Below, piece by piece: positions 17,841 through 24,996 of a stretch of DNA of 64,000 nucleotides. Source of the DNA: Virgibacillus necropolis (lineage in GTDB: Bacteria > Bacillota > Bacilli > Bacillales > Amphibacillaceae); contig NZ_CP022437.1 in the NCBI RefSeq assembly GCF_002224365.1, positions 3,906,001-3,970,000 on the forward strand, read 5' to 3'. Position 1 is the first letter of the stretch; every line of letters begins with the position of its first letter. A program made the translations under genes and the position numbers. Under the pieces are notes generated by a model. That model had not been told where the DNA came from. It was given only the letters and a program-made list of their open reading frames with translations, and made no database searches.

Positions 17841-17998
17841 ATAGGGAAGGCAAATGGTGCGCCACCAGTATTCACTGGTTCTAATGGGTTCGATTCCCAT
17901 CCCGAATTTTTGTGTTGATCGCTAACTAAAAATTCAGGGGGTGGGGCACACCAGACTTCTTCAAGATACCCACCTTTAACTATAAGGAGGGTATTTTT
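17841..17998 (+). promoter_or_regulatory. structured 5' leader with switchable SD-sequestering hairpin (riboswitch-like)
   Basis: The 217 bases before the acetyltransferase gene fold into nested helices. P1: GGTGCGCC (17856-17863) with GGCACACC (17945-17952), 7 of 8 pairs. Inside P1, P2: ACCAGT/ACTGGT (17864-17879) closing a 4-base loop. P3: ATGGG/CCCAT (17884-17900) with loop TTCGATT. P4: GAATTTTT/AAAAATTC (17904-17935), extended by CCC/GGG. Downstream, ATACCC-A-CCTT pairs with AAGG-A-GGGTAT (17966-17994), burying the whole Shine-Dalgarno AAGGAGG and followed by five T. GGTGGG (17940-17945) is perfectly complementary to CCCACC (17969-17974), giving a mutually exclusive anti-sequester helix. 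This is aptamer plus expression platform in layout; I do not recognise the class. Confidence 0.65.
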
Positions 17999-18556
17999 AT
18001 GCTTAAAAAGCGAGATTTACATGAGGTACCAGCACTATTTGATTTGTTAATACATCCAGAAGTATATCCATATGTAAGACATAAAGCAGAAACAAGTGAT
18101 GAATTCTACTTCATTACAAAACAAATAATAGAAGCTGAAGAGAACGGTGAATTAATATCCCGCACTATTTTAGATGAATTTCAACAACCAATTGGTACCA
18201 TTAATTTATTTGATGTCCAACAAGGTTACGGTTTCTTGGCTACATGGATTGGCAAGCCATATTTTGGTAAAGGCTATAACAAAGAAGCAAAAGATTTATT
18301 CTTTGAAGAATTATTTTTCCAACAAAACATTGATGGTATTTTTATGAAAATAAGAAAGGCAAACGTACGCTCATTAAAAGCTATTTTAAAAATACCATTT
18401 GTGGCCCTTGGAAATACACTTTATCCTGATATATATCAAGCAATTAATAAAGAAAATGACGCATATGAGTTATTCGTAATTTCAAAGGATCATTACATGT
18501 CCTATCATCAGTTTCTTACGCCAGCCATTTCAGAAGATGGTGAGGAGGTTTCTTAA
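17999..18556 (+). CDS. GNAT-family N-acetyltransferase
   Basis: Putative acyl-CoA-dependent N-acetyltransferase of 185 residues, related to the RimJ/RimL-type (Acetyltransf_3) branch. The core shows TILDEFQQPIGTINLF (beta 4), then the acetyl-CoA loop region WIGKPYFGKGYNKEAK (about 93-108) and a following helix, with IRKANVRSLKAIL as the beta5/alpha4 part. The substrate is unknown. Its AAGGAGG ribosome site lies wholly inside the leader hairpin, so translation is probably conditional. The last 30 residues beyond the fold are acidic and probably flexible. Confidence 0.82.
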   Translation: MLKKRDLHEVPALFDLLIHPEVYPYVRHKAETSDEFYFITKQIIEAEENGELISRTILDEFQQPIGTINLFDVQQGYGFLATWIGKPYFGKGYNKEAKDLFFEELFFQQNIDGIFMKIRKANVRSLKAILKIPFVALGNTLYPDIYQAINKENDAYELFVISKDHYMSYHQFLTPAISEDGEEVS

Positions 18557-18616
18557 CTTATGTATATTTTCATTGTATAGTTGCCATCCTAATTGTAGAA
18601 AAGAGGGATTCCTACA

Positions 18617-18751
18617 ATGAAAGATAAATCGAAAAGCATAATTCGTGTACATGATAATTTGAATAAAACCCAAGAAGTTTTATATCAAAAAGAATTTAAA
18701 CGGGCAAACAGTATCTATCAGCAAAACAGTCAAAAAAGCAGCCGATCATAA
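18617..18751 (+). CDS. YfhE-like small protein, 44 residues
   Basis: A short frame from MKDKSKSIIRVHDNLNKTQE to a TAA at 18749, missed by length cut-offs. AAGAGGGA precedes the ATG and an intrinsic terminator follows at once, so it looks like a real cistron. The stretch LNKTQEVLYQKEFKRA resembles the B. subtilis YfhE family of tiny Lys/Gln-rich proteins, and its place close to the yfhF-like gene agrees. The function is unknown. It may be co-transcribed with the acetyltransferase 60 bases upstream. Confidence 0.65.
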   Translation: MKDKSKSIIRVHDNLNKTQEVLYQKEFKRANSIYQQNSQKSSRS

Positions 18752-18773
18752 AAATCGGTTGCTTTTTTTCGGG
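18737..18773 (+). terminator. intrinsic terminator after the YfhE-like gene
   Basis: GCAGCCGAT pairs with ATCGGTTGC across a six- to seven-base loop, then seven T. The 5' arm overlaps the last codons of the small ORF. Confidence 0.85.
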
Positions 18774-18810
18774 AAGTTTCGGATCATCCAATGACACACT
18801 CTGAATAACG

Positions 18811-18967
18811 TTATCCACAGTTTAGCAAGGTAGTGTGGCAATTATTAATGATACTGGTTAATTTTCTTGTTTATACACAATTAATTGTGTATAATTTGAA
18901 TATCCCCTGTGGATTATGTGGATAACATTAAAGAAAGTTGTTAATAACCTGTTTGTAATGTGTATAA
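18811..18967. promoter_or_regulatory. DnaA-box cluster
   Basis: Five perfect and one near-perfect DnaA 9-mers fall within 157 bases: TTATCCACA at 18811; TTATACACA at 18871; TGTGTATAA (reverse) at 18886, forming a palindrome with the previous box around ATTAAT; TGTGGATTA (one mismatch, reverse) at 18908; TGTGGATAA (reverse) at 18917, directly abutting; and TGTGTATAA (reverse) at 18959. No dnaA, dnaN, gidA or rnpA gene is near, so this is not a standard oriC. It resembles the scattered DnaA-box clusters of B. subtilis that titrate DnaA. The remaining 450-base gap also holds a dispersed-repeat copy near 19118. Confidence 0.75.
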
Positions 18968-19111
18968 ACCTGTGAACTGAATTAAAAACTATGTATGAAG
19001 TTAATGAAGCTCTTTTCCCTTGCTTCTCAATCTTATTTTAATCTTGATTACTTAAATTAAAGCTTTCTTCTTACATTCAACCAAAGGAATTATATAACAG
19101 TAAAATTGCGA

Positions 19112-19151
19112 AGTATTTCTTATACCGGCGTTTCGTTAAAACTTATACCCT
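19112..19151. repeat. dispersed CTTATACCGGCG repeat, copy 2
   Basis: GCGAAGTATTTCTTATACCG continues with GCGTTTCGTTAAAACTTATA. The same string with few changes is at 22257 and, interrupted by an insertion, at 10831. Confidence 0.65.
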
Positions 19152-19159
19152 CCATGGGA

Positions 19160-19194
19160 CAAAAAAGAAAGACTGGTGCCATTAAGGCACCAGC
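19160..19194 (-). terminator. terminator of the YtrA-type ABC operon
   Basis: CTGGTGCC and GGCACCAG form a perfect 8-bp stem around a five-base loop; on the minus strand it is followed by TCTTTCTTTTTT. Confidence 0.85.
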
Positions 19195-19200
19195 CCTATC

Positions 19201-19902
19201 CTATTTCACTTTCACAATAGTTATCCTTCTCAAGAACAAAAACGAAAGACAATAAATAACTATCCCAATCACTAACAATTGGTAAAAAAATTCAAGTCCA
19301 ATAGTAGGTAACAGGTTTACAAAGAAGTCAAAAATCCAACCCTGTGCTACTCCAATAAGTAATACGACAGCTATTGTTCCTGCTACAATGCCTCCACCTG
19401 CCAATCCATGCTTAAAAAATAACAATCCGATAATTGACATAAATGCTAGCAGGAAAAACATGATAGAGGTATCAATAATTACCCGATTTACCCAGGTGTC
19501 TTGTAAAAGTACTACAGGGTGTAAAAATTTAAATGTGTGAATCCCTGTACTTTCCGTGAACAGTAGCGTAATTGATTGTACTGTATTTGCCAAAACTGCT
19601 TTCGCAAATGCTAATCCTAGAAAAAACAGTCCAATACTTACAAATAAATTCTTTCTAGTAGCTCCCATTTTTATCGAAAAAGGAATACTTTCTTTTATGG
19701 TCAAAAAACCAAGAATTGCGCAGTAAATATAGACCCCAAAGGGAAAGCCAAAATAAAATTCACCATCTTCAACACTGAGCAAAAAATACGCAAAGGTTAA
19801 TGAAACCACTAAAATGCTTAGTAGAATTGCCCAAAAAATCATTAATGAATATCGAATATCAGTGATGAAAAAATAAAGTAATCCTTTAATTTGTCTCCCC
19901 AT
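19201..19902 (-). CDS. ABC transporter membrane protein, six TM helices
   Basis: Hydrophobic protein of 233 residues with about six predicted helices (near 15-38, 50-68, 80-105, 140-160, 165-190 and 200-225) and no recognisable motif. It follows the ATPase gene by two bases with GGGGG inside the end of that gene as ribosome site, so it is the membrane partner of the ATPase at 19905. Together with the GntR regulator it forms a three-gene YtrA-type operon. In related systems (YtrBCDEF and similar) such transporters answer cell-wall antibiotics, but the substrate here is unknown. Confidence 0.8.
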   Translation of the reverse strand: MGRQIKGLLYFFITDIRYSLMIFWAILLSILVVSLTFAYFLLSVEDGEFYFGFPFGVYIYCAILGFLTIKESIPFSIKMGATRKNLFVSIGLFFLGLAFAKAVLANTVQSITLLFTESTGIHTFKFLHPVVLLQDTWVNRVIIDTSIMFFLLAFMSIIGLLFFKHGLAGGGIVAGTIAVVLLIGVAQGWIFDFFVNLLPTIGLEFFYQLLVIGIVIYCLSFLFLRRITIVKVK

Positions 19903-19904
19903 TA

Positions 19905-20762
19905 TTAGGCCCCCTTCTTTCTTTCCGTTAAATAAATCATTAACTCCTGAATTGGCACACCTTCAGCTTTTAAACCATGTATTTTGGCCTCATGCATGCT
20001 TCCATAAATATATGCTGTCATCATTCCAGCCAGATGCTTCCTCTCAAAAACCTCTTTATCCTTTATGAATTTCTCCACTTCTTCGATAGTACCTGACACC
20101 ACACACGTATTATCACGTAAAAGTTCCGCTTCTTCCTGTAGAACAACTGATCCTTCTTGCAAAATCAATACTTCTTCAAACAATAAACTCGCTTCATCTA
20201 TTAAGTGTGTAGAAAAAATGATTGTACGTTTTTCAGCTTCATATTCTTCGAGTAAAAGTTGATAAAACTTTTTCCGTGCGGCAGCATCAAGTCCAATATA
20301 TGGCTCATCAAAAATAGTAATTGGTGCTTTACTCGCTAGACCTACAATAATTCCTAGCGATGATTCCATTCCTTTTGATAATGTTTTTACTTTTGCCTTT
20401 GGACTTAGGTTAAATTCTTTAACAAGCACAGCTGCAAGCTCCTTATCCCATGTAGGGTAGAAATAAGAATAAATTTTAAGTACATTTTTAACGCTTAAAT
20501 CTTTTTTGAAATTATTTCCTTCTTTAATTAAACAAATTGATTCTGTAAGTTGTTGATTGTCAAATGGATTCTCTCCATCAACCAGAATTTGCCCTTGATT
20601 TGCTAGAATGTTGCCCGATAAGATATCCATAAATGTCGTTTTACCCGCGCCGTTTCTGCCTAGTAATCCATAAATCTTTGGCTGTTCTAAGGTAAAGGAA
20701 ACGTTGTTTAATGCATAGTTTCCCTTATACTTCTTTGATAAATTTTTCACTTCAATTTTCAT
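19905..20762 (-). CDS. ABC transporter ATP-binding protein (YtrB-like)
   Basis: ATPase of 285 residues with Walker A GLLGRNGAGKTTFMD (about 33-47), the divergent signature LSKGMESSLGIIVGLAS, Walker B ITIFDEPYIGLDAAARK and His in FSTHLIDEA. The signature LSKGM in place of LSGGQ is typical of the YtrB/YxlF branch. The second of two close ATGs is chosen (20762), giving nine bases after GGAGG; the first leaves only three. It overlaps the end of the GntR gene by 11 bases, so the operon is translationally coupled. Confidence 0.88.
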   Translation of the reverse strand: MKIEVKNLSKKYKGNYALNNVSFTLEQPKIYGLLGRNGAGKTTFMDILSGNILANQGQILVDGENPFDNQQLTESICLIKEGNNFKKDLSVKNVLKIYSYFYPTWDKELAAVLVKEFNLSPKAKVKTLSKGMESSLGIIVGLASKAPITIFDEPYIGLDAAARKKFYQLLLEEYEAEKRTIIFSTHLIDEASLLFEEVLILQEGSVVLQEEAELLRDNTCVVSGTIEEVEKFIKDKEVFERKHLAGMMTAYIYGSMHEAKIHGLKAEGVPIQELMIYLTERKKGA

Positions 20763-21129
20763 CAGCATGACCCTCCCTTTTTACCATTTCCATTAAATCG
20801 TTTTCATTAATACGCAATTTTTTCGCTTCATTTTTTAATGGGAGCATATAATTTTCATAAAATGTTTTTTGACGTTTTTCAATTAAAATCTCCTTTGCGT
20901 TTTCAGTTACAAACATCCCTACACCTCTTCGTTTGAATAAAATATTTTCAGCCACCAGTTCATTGATTCCTTTAGCAGCGGTAGCCGGATTTATTTGATA
21001 AAAATTGGCAAATTCATTTGTTGATGGAACTCGTTCTAAAGCCTTAGCATTGCCATTGATAATAGAGTCTTCCATCTGTTCCTTTATCTGAATAAATATG
21101 GGTTTATTTTCATCGAGTGTATTTTTCAT
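20752..21129 (-). CDS. GntR-family (YtrA subfamily) transcriptional regulator
   Basis: Short regulator of 125 residues. An N-terminal winged-helix domain (about 8-75; IFIQIKEQMEDSIINGNAKA, VPSTNEFANFYQINPATAAKG) is followed by a roughly 40-residue helical dimerisation tail, not a FadR or HutC ligand domain, which defines the YtrA group. It is the first gene of the operon and probably represses it. The start is the ATG at 21129 (GAGGGG six bases before); a TTG two codons earlier is possible. The upstream sequence TTAGTTGGTTATGTAACTAA has dyad symmetry and is a plausible operator (minus-strand promoter region, 21145-21175). Confidence 0.9.
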   Translation of the reverse strand: MKNTLDENKPIFIQIKEQMEDSIINGNAKALERVPSTNEFANFYQINPATAAKGINELVAENILFKRRGVGMFVTENAKEILIEKRQKTFYENYMLPLKNEAKKLRINENDLMEMVKREGHADEN

Positions 21130-21212
21130 GTTCAACCCCTCGGTTAATTGGTTAGTTGGTTATGTAACTAACTATATAACTGTATTTAATTTTTGTCAAT
21201 CATTTTTGAAAA

Positions 21213-21244
21213 TAAAAAACTCATGCATGTTAACATGAGTTTTT
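21213..21244 (-). terminator. terminator of the ComEC-like hydrolase gene
   Basis: AAAAACTCATG pairs with CATGAGTTTTT around CATGTTAA. The arm overlaps the stop codon at 21243. Confidence 0.75.
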
Positions 21245-22118
21245 AACTAGCAGCATTGCCTATTCCATTTTTAGGGCCCTTTTCAGTCCAGATGTAGTAT
21301 TCTGTTCCGTTTGTGGTAATCGAGATGTTTCCAAATACTGCTGTAGAAAAAATAAAGGCATTCACTTGATAAAGATTTTGAATGACGCGTCCAACTGGAT
21401 GGCCATAATCATTTTTCTTACTATAGGTTAAAATAGCAACCTCTGGCCTAACCTCTTCTAAAAAGCCAATGGAAGTACTGGTTTTACTACCATGGTGTGC
21501 GACTTTTAAAATCTCTGCCTGCAAGTCCTCTGTTTGGATTAATTCTTTTTCTTGTTCCTTTTTAATATCACCCATGAAAAGAAAATCCATTTTTTTATAC
21601 GTTACTTTCAATGCAATAGATGATTCATTGTTGCTTCGAAAAGGCTCATACGTATTTAAGACCTTAATTTTTATCGAGGGGTCAAGTTTTATAAGCTGAT
21701 TTTTTTCAGCAATTTCAACTGGAATATTTTGTTTTGCTATTTCACTTATATATTTACGGTATGTTTTTGTCGTATAAAGCTTTCCAGAATCAAGAACTTT
21801 TTTAACCTTAGTGGATTTCATCACCTTTGTAAGCCCTCCAATATGATCAATATCTGGATGCGTAACAATAAGTAGATCTATTTTTGTGACTTGCTGCTTT
21901 TTTAGGTATTCCACTATATCATCGCCAGATTCAGGTGTCCCGCCATCAATTAATATTGTTTTATTTTCTGGGGTTTCTAATAAAATGCTGTCCCCTTGCC
22001 CGACATCTATGAAATGCACTTCCATATTTGACTGTTGTTCCGCATGAATGGCATCACCTGGTTGAATAACATGGATGAACATAAGTAGTACAACTAAATA
22101 CCATTTGAACTTTTTCAT
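21243..22118 (-). CDS. secreted ComEC-like metallo-beta-lactamase-fold hydrolase
   Basis: Protein of 291 residues with a signal peptide (MKKFKWYLVVLLMFIHVIQP, cleavage after IHA) and an MBL domain like the C-terminal part of ComEC. Visible are HFIDVGQGDSILLETPENKT, the metal motif THPDIDHIGGL (HxDxDH), FMGDI and HHGSKTS. It lacks ComEC's membrane channel, so it is a free extracellular or surface nuclease/phosphodiesterase candidate. The start is the ATG of MKKFKWYL with GAGG nine to ten bases before it. It is monocistronic with its own terminator. Confidence 0.85.
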   Translation of the reverse strand: MKKFKWYLVVLLMFIHVIQPGDAIHAEQQSNMEVHFIDVGQGDSILLETPENKTILIDGGTPESGDDIVEYLKKQQVTKIDLLIVTHPDIDHIGGLTKVMKSTKVKKVLDSGKLYTTKTYRKYISEIAKQNIPVEIAEKNQLIKLDPSIKIKVLNTYEPFRSNNESSIALKVTYKKMDFLFMGDIKKEQEKELIQTEDLQAEILKVAHHGSKTSTSIGFLEEVRPEVAILTYSKKNDYGHPVGRVIQNLYQVNAFIFSTAVFGNISITTNGTEYYIWTEKGPKNGIGNAAS

Positions 22119-22223
22119 GAACAACATCCTCGTTATCAAATATTTTCTTTTTATTTTTCACCGATATTTATCAATTATGAGTGACATTTACAATTTATTT
22201 TTTCATTTTGTGCTTTTATTAGA

Positions 22224-22335
22224 AAAACTCGGTATTCGCCTCGTCCTTAATAGCAAATGGCGAAGTTTTTCTTATACCGGCGTTTACTTAAAACTAATAT
22301 ATTTTCCTAACGTGCAAAAAAAAAGCTGCTAGCCA
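22224..22335. repeat. dispersed CTTATACCGGCG repeat, uninterrupted copy
   Basis: It runs GGCGAAGTTTTTCTTATACC, GGCGTTTACTTAAAACTAAT, ATATTTTCCTAACGTGCAAA. It is the only complete copy in the window and shows how the two halves at 10831 and 11399 were once joined. It fills most of the gap between clpE and the ComEC-like gene. Confidence 0.65.
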
Positions 22336-22362
22336 CTTAATTATGGCTAACAACTTTTTCAA
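22322..22362 (-). terminator. intrinsic terminator of clpE
   Basis: On the minus strand GTTGTTAGCC pairs with GGCTAGCAGC across a ten-base loop, followed by nine T. Confidence 0.85.
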
Positions 22363-22367
22363 AATTT

Positions 22368-24503
22368 CTATGCTTTTTTAACAACCAGTTGATCTTCTAC
22401 CAGATCGACGTGAATTTTTTCTATTGATTCTTCTTCAAGTAATAAATCGGTTAACTGGTCTTCTATTTTGTCTTGAATTACACGACGAAGTGGACGTGCA
22501 CCAAACCGCTTATCATAGCCTAATCGTACTAATTCACGTTTTGCAGATTCAGTAATTTCAATCGAAAGTTGACTTTCTTCTAAAGTTTGCTCAAGGTCAA
22601 CAATCATTAAATCAACGATCTTTAATAAATGATCTTCAGACAACTCATTGAACGTAATGATGGAATCAAAACGATTTAAGAATTCTGGTTTAAAGTAAGC
22701 ACTTAGATTCTCTAACGTAGATACAGCATCATGTTCAGCTTTATTAAAACCAACATGGATTTGCTTATCTCCAGTGCCAGCGTTACTTGTCATGATAATT
22801 ACGGTTTCTTTAAAGCTTACAGTACGACCATGTGAATCAGTTAAATGACCATCCTCCATAATTTGCAGGAACATATTTTGTACATCTGGGTGCGCCTTTT
22901 CAATTTCATCCAATAGTAGGATGGAATATGGATTCAGGCGTACCTTTTCTGTTAACTGTCCTGCTTCCTCATGACCTACATAACCTGGAGGCGAACCAAT
23001 AATTTTAGACACGGCGTGTTTTTCCATATATTCACTCATATCTAGACGAATCAGTGAATCCCGTGAACCGAATAATTCATTTGCTAATGCTTTTGTTAAT
23101 TCCGTTTTACCCACACCTGTTGGTCCTACGAATAAGAATGAACCAATTGGACGATATTTTGATTTTAGGCCTGCGCGGCTTCGACGAATCGCTTTAGCAA
23201 TTTTTTCAACCGCTTGTTCTTGACCTATTACATTTTCACTTAAGTTACTTGCAATATTCCTCATTTTCTCTTGCTCATCTTTTTGTAGTTTGGTAACAGG
23301 AATTCCTGTTTTCTCTTCCACAATTAATAAGATGTCTTCTATTCCGACTTCTGTTACTTGTGATTCATTTTTTGCTTTTTCTAATTGCTTTTGCAATTGA
23401 ATTTCTTGATAACGTAAATTCGCTGCTTGTTCGTAATTTTCTTCGTCAGCAGCTTTTTCTTTTGCTTCAACAATTTCGCCCAAGCGCTGGTGAAGTACAT
23501 CTGTATCTTTTTCCGTGTTTGCAAGGTTTAAACGTGAGCCAACTTCATCCATTAAGTCAATTGCTTTATCCGGTAAAAATCGATCTTGGATATATCGTTT
23601 GGATAATGTTACAAAAGAACGAATTGCTTCATCTGAATAACTCACTTCATGAAATGTTTCGTAACGATCTTTGATACCGTTTAAAATTTGAATTGCTTCT
23701 TCTGCAGATGGTTCTTTCACTATAATTGGTTGGAAACGACGTTCTAATGCAGCGTCTTTTTCAATGTTGCGATATTCTTTTAACGTTGTAGCACCAATTA
23801 GTTGTAATTCACCACGAGCTAGTGCCGGCTTTAAAATATTTCCGGCATCCATTTGTGAGCTTTCGGCTGTTCCGGCCCCAACTAATAAATGAATTTCATC
23901 TATAAATAGGATGACATCTTTTCTTGTTTGTAACTCTTCAACGAGTTGTTTCATACGTTCTTCAAATTGTCCGCGCATGCTAGTATTTGCTACTAGTGAT
24001 GCCACATCCAATAAATATATTTCTTTGTTCATTAGCTTAGTTGGAACATTTCCTTCAGCTATTTTCAACGCTAACCCTTCTGCAATTGCAGTTTTACCTA
24101 CACCAGGTTCACCAATTAGAACTGGGTTATTTTTATTACGACGATTTAATGTCTCAACTACTCGTTTTACTTCGTTATCTCGTCCAATTATTGGATCAAT
24201 TAATCCTGCATGAGCTGCATGTGATAAATTCTTCCCTAGATTATCTAATAATCCATTTCCTTGCTTTTGACCAGTTTTCATTCCAACATTTGAAGAGCCA
24301 TTCCCTTGAGCAAACTTTTCTTTAAATGCATCTTGTTGATTTTGATTAAATCCTGATCCTGAAAAGAATCCATTTGATTTCATTAACTTCCCTTGTACCT
24401 CTTCTAAACATTGATTACATAAGTGCATTTTTACTTTTTCATTATTTAATTGCATCATTACATTTATATCAGCTGGACGAACTCCACAGTGTTGACAGTT
24501 CAT
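22368..24503 (-). CDS. clpE: ATP-dependent Clp protease ATP-binding subunit ClpE
   Basis: HSP100 unfoldase of 711 residues that feeds ClpP and disaggregates proteins under heat stress. The N terminus holds the ClpE zinc finger (Cys3, Cys6, Cys29, Cys32). Two AAA modules follow: Walker A1 GEPGVGKT (131-138), Walker A2 GPTGVGKT (about 465), and between them a short coiled UVR-like middle domain (about 325-385). The C terminus has [24 protein letters not shown] precedes the ATG. Two CtsR operators overlap its promoter, as in B. subtilis. Confidence 0.97.
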   Translation of the reverse strand: MNCQHCGVRPADINVMMQLNNEKVKMHLCNQCLEEVQGKLMKSNGFFSGSGFNQNQQDAFKEKFAQGNGSSNVGMKTGQKQGNGLLDNLGKNLSHAAHAGLIDPIIGRDNEVKRVVETLNRRNKNNPVLIGEPGVGKTAIAEGLALKIAEGNVPTKLMNKEIYLLDVASLVANTSMRGQFEERMKQLVEELQTRKDVILFIDEIHLLVGAGTAESSQMDAGNILKPALARGELQLIGATTLKEYRNIEKDAALERRFQPIIVKEPSAEEAIQILNGIKDRYETFHEVSYSDEAIRSFVTLSKRYIQDRFLPDKAIDLMDEVGSRLNLANTEKDTDVLHQRLGEIVEAKEKAADEENYEQAANLRYQEIQLQKQLEKAKNESQVTEVGIEDILLIVEEKTGIPVTKLQKDEQEKMRNIASNLSENVIGQEQAVEKIAKAIRRSRAGLKSKYRPIGSFLFVGPTGVGKTELTKALANELFGSRDSLIRLDMSEYMEKHAVSKIIGSPPGYVGHEEAGQLTEKVRLNPYSILLLDEIEKAHPDVQNMFLQIMEDGHLTDSHGRTVSFKETVIIMTSNAGTGDKQIHVGFNKAEHDAVSTLENLSAYFKPEFLNRFDSIITFNELSEDHLLKIVDLMIVDLEQTLEESQLSIEITESAKRELVRLGYDKRFGARPLRRVIQDKIEDQLTDLLLEEESIEKIHVDLVEDQLVVKKA

Positions 24504-24542
24504 TTTGCGATTCCTCCTTAAAAAAACATAAGGTCGTTTGAC

Positions 24543-24597
24543 TTTGACTATATTTGACCTTTGACTTCATTATACTCTGACCAATTTTGACTTTCAA
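24543..24597 (-). promoter_or_regulatory. clpE sigma-A promoter with two CtsR operators
   Basis: On the minus strand: -35 TTGAAA (24597-24592), 17-base spacer, -10 TATAAT (24574-24569). CtsR heptad pairs (consensus RGTCAAA-N3-RGTCAAA): GGTCAAA-TAT-AGTCAAA at 24559-24543 is perfect and lies just after the -10; AGTCAAA-ATT-GGTCAGA at 24592-24576 has one mismatch and fills the spacer. Extra GTCAAA half-sites adjoin the first. This predicts heat-inducible, CtsR-repressed expression. Confidence 0.88.
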
Positions 24598-24618
24598 GTG
24601 TTTTGATCAAATTTTTGT

Positions 24619-24745
24619 AAGAAAAGCGGAGGCGACTGTTCAGTGGTGTACAAATAGATAGGACTGTGAAAAGTACGTCGAACTTTACGTACATTTCATC
24701 AGGACTAACTATTTGCTAACCGCTAGGAGCCGAAGCTGGATCAAG
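24619..24745. repeat. bcr-like repeat, type A (full length)
   Basis: It starts AAGAAAAGCGGAGGCGACTG and ends CGCTAGGAGCCGAAGCTGGA. The centre has TACGTCG and its inverse around ACTTTACGTAC, and TACAAATAGATAGGACTG against GGACTAACTATTTG, so the transcript would form a long hairpin. A near copy is at 44296. Confidence 0.8.
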
Positions 24746-24940
24746 AAAGGCGGAGCAGGCTTGCTCAGCGGCGAAATGCGTAAGCAAGGGACCGTAGAGC
24801 ACTGGGCTTGTGCTCGGAGTGTCAATTGCTTACGTCACGAGCCGCTAGCCCGCGCAGCTGGATCAAAAAAAGCGGAGGCGACTGTTCAGCGGTGTACAAT
24901 AGATAGGAGGCGATCTAGGTCAAGAAAACAGAGACAGTTT
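24746..24940. repeat. bcr-like repeats, type B followed by shortened type A
   Basis: Type B (24746-24872) runs GGCGGAGCAGGCTTGCTCAG to CCGCTAGCCCGCGCAGCTGG and folds on itself: TGCGTAAGCAA against TTGCTTACGTCA, and GAGCAC against GTGCTC. A partial type A copy follows to about 24940. An ORF over 24713-24952 is only this repeat read in one frame. With the copy at 24619 these repeats fill the 490-base gap between mbcS and clpE. Confidence 0.75.
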
Positions 24941-24950
24941 TCGAAAAAAT

Positions 24951-24988
24951 AAAGGGTAAAGCCATATACAACAGCTTTACCCTTTACT
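24951..24988 (-). terminator. intrinsic terminator of mbcS
   Basis: TAAAGGGTAAAGC pairs with GCTTTACCCTTTA across a loop of about 11 bases, downstream of the minus-strand acyl-CoA synthetase gene. Confidence 0.85.
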
Positions 24989-24996
24989 CATCACTT

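Noticed and set aside
17843-17910. A functional tRNA gene in the leader of the GNAT gene
   Set aside because: D-arm and T-arm look right, but the anticodon loop has four bases, only about three acceptor pairs form and there is no CCA or discriminator. A regulatory leader explains all helices better.
17841-17960. Cobalamin riboswitch (GGGAAGG and CCACC/CACTGG strings)
   Set aside because: The strings occur in the wrong order and the conserved B12 box (GCCAGGAGACCTGCC-like) is missing.
18811-18967. Chromosomal oriC or plasmid origin
   Set aside because: No dnaA, dnaN, rep or par genes flank it, and the neighbours are ordinary yfh-type chromosomal genes.
24713-24952. Plus-strand ORF of 79 codons
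   Set aside because: It lies wholly within bcr-like repeats, is rich in Arg/Ser and has no ribosome site.
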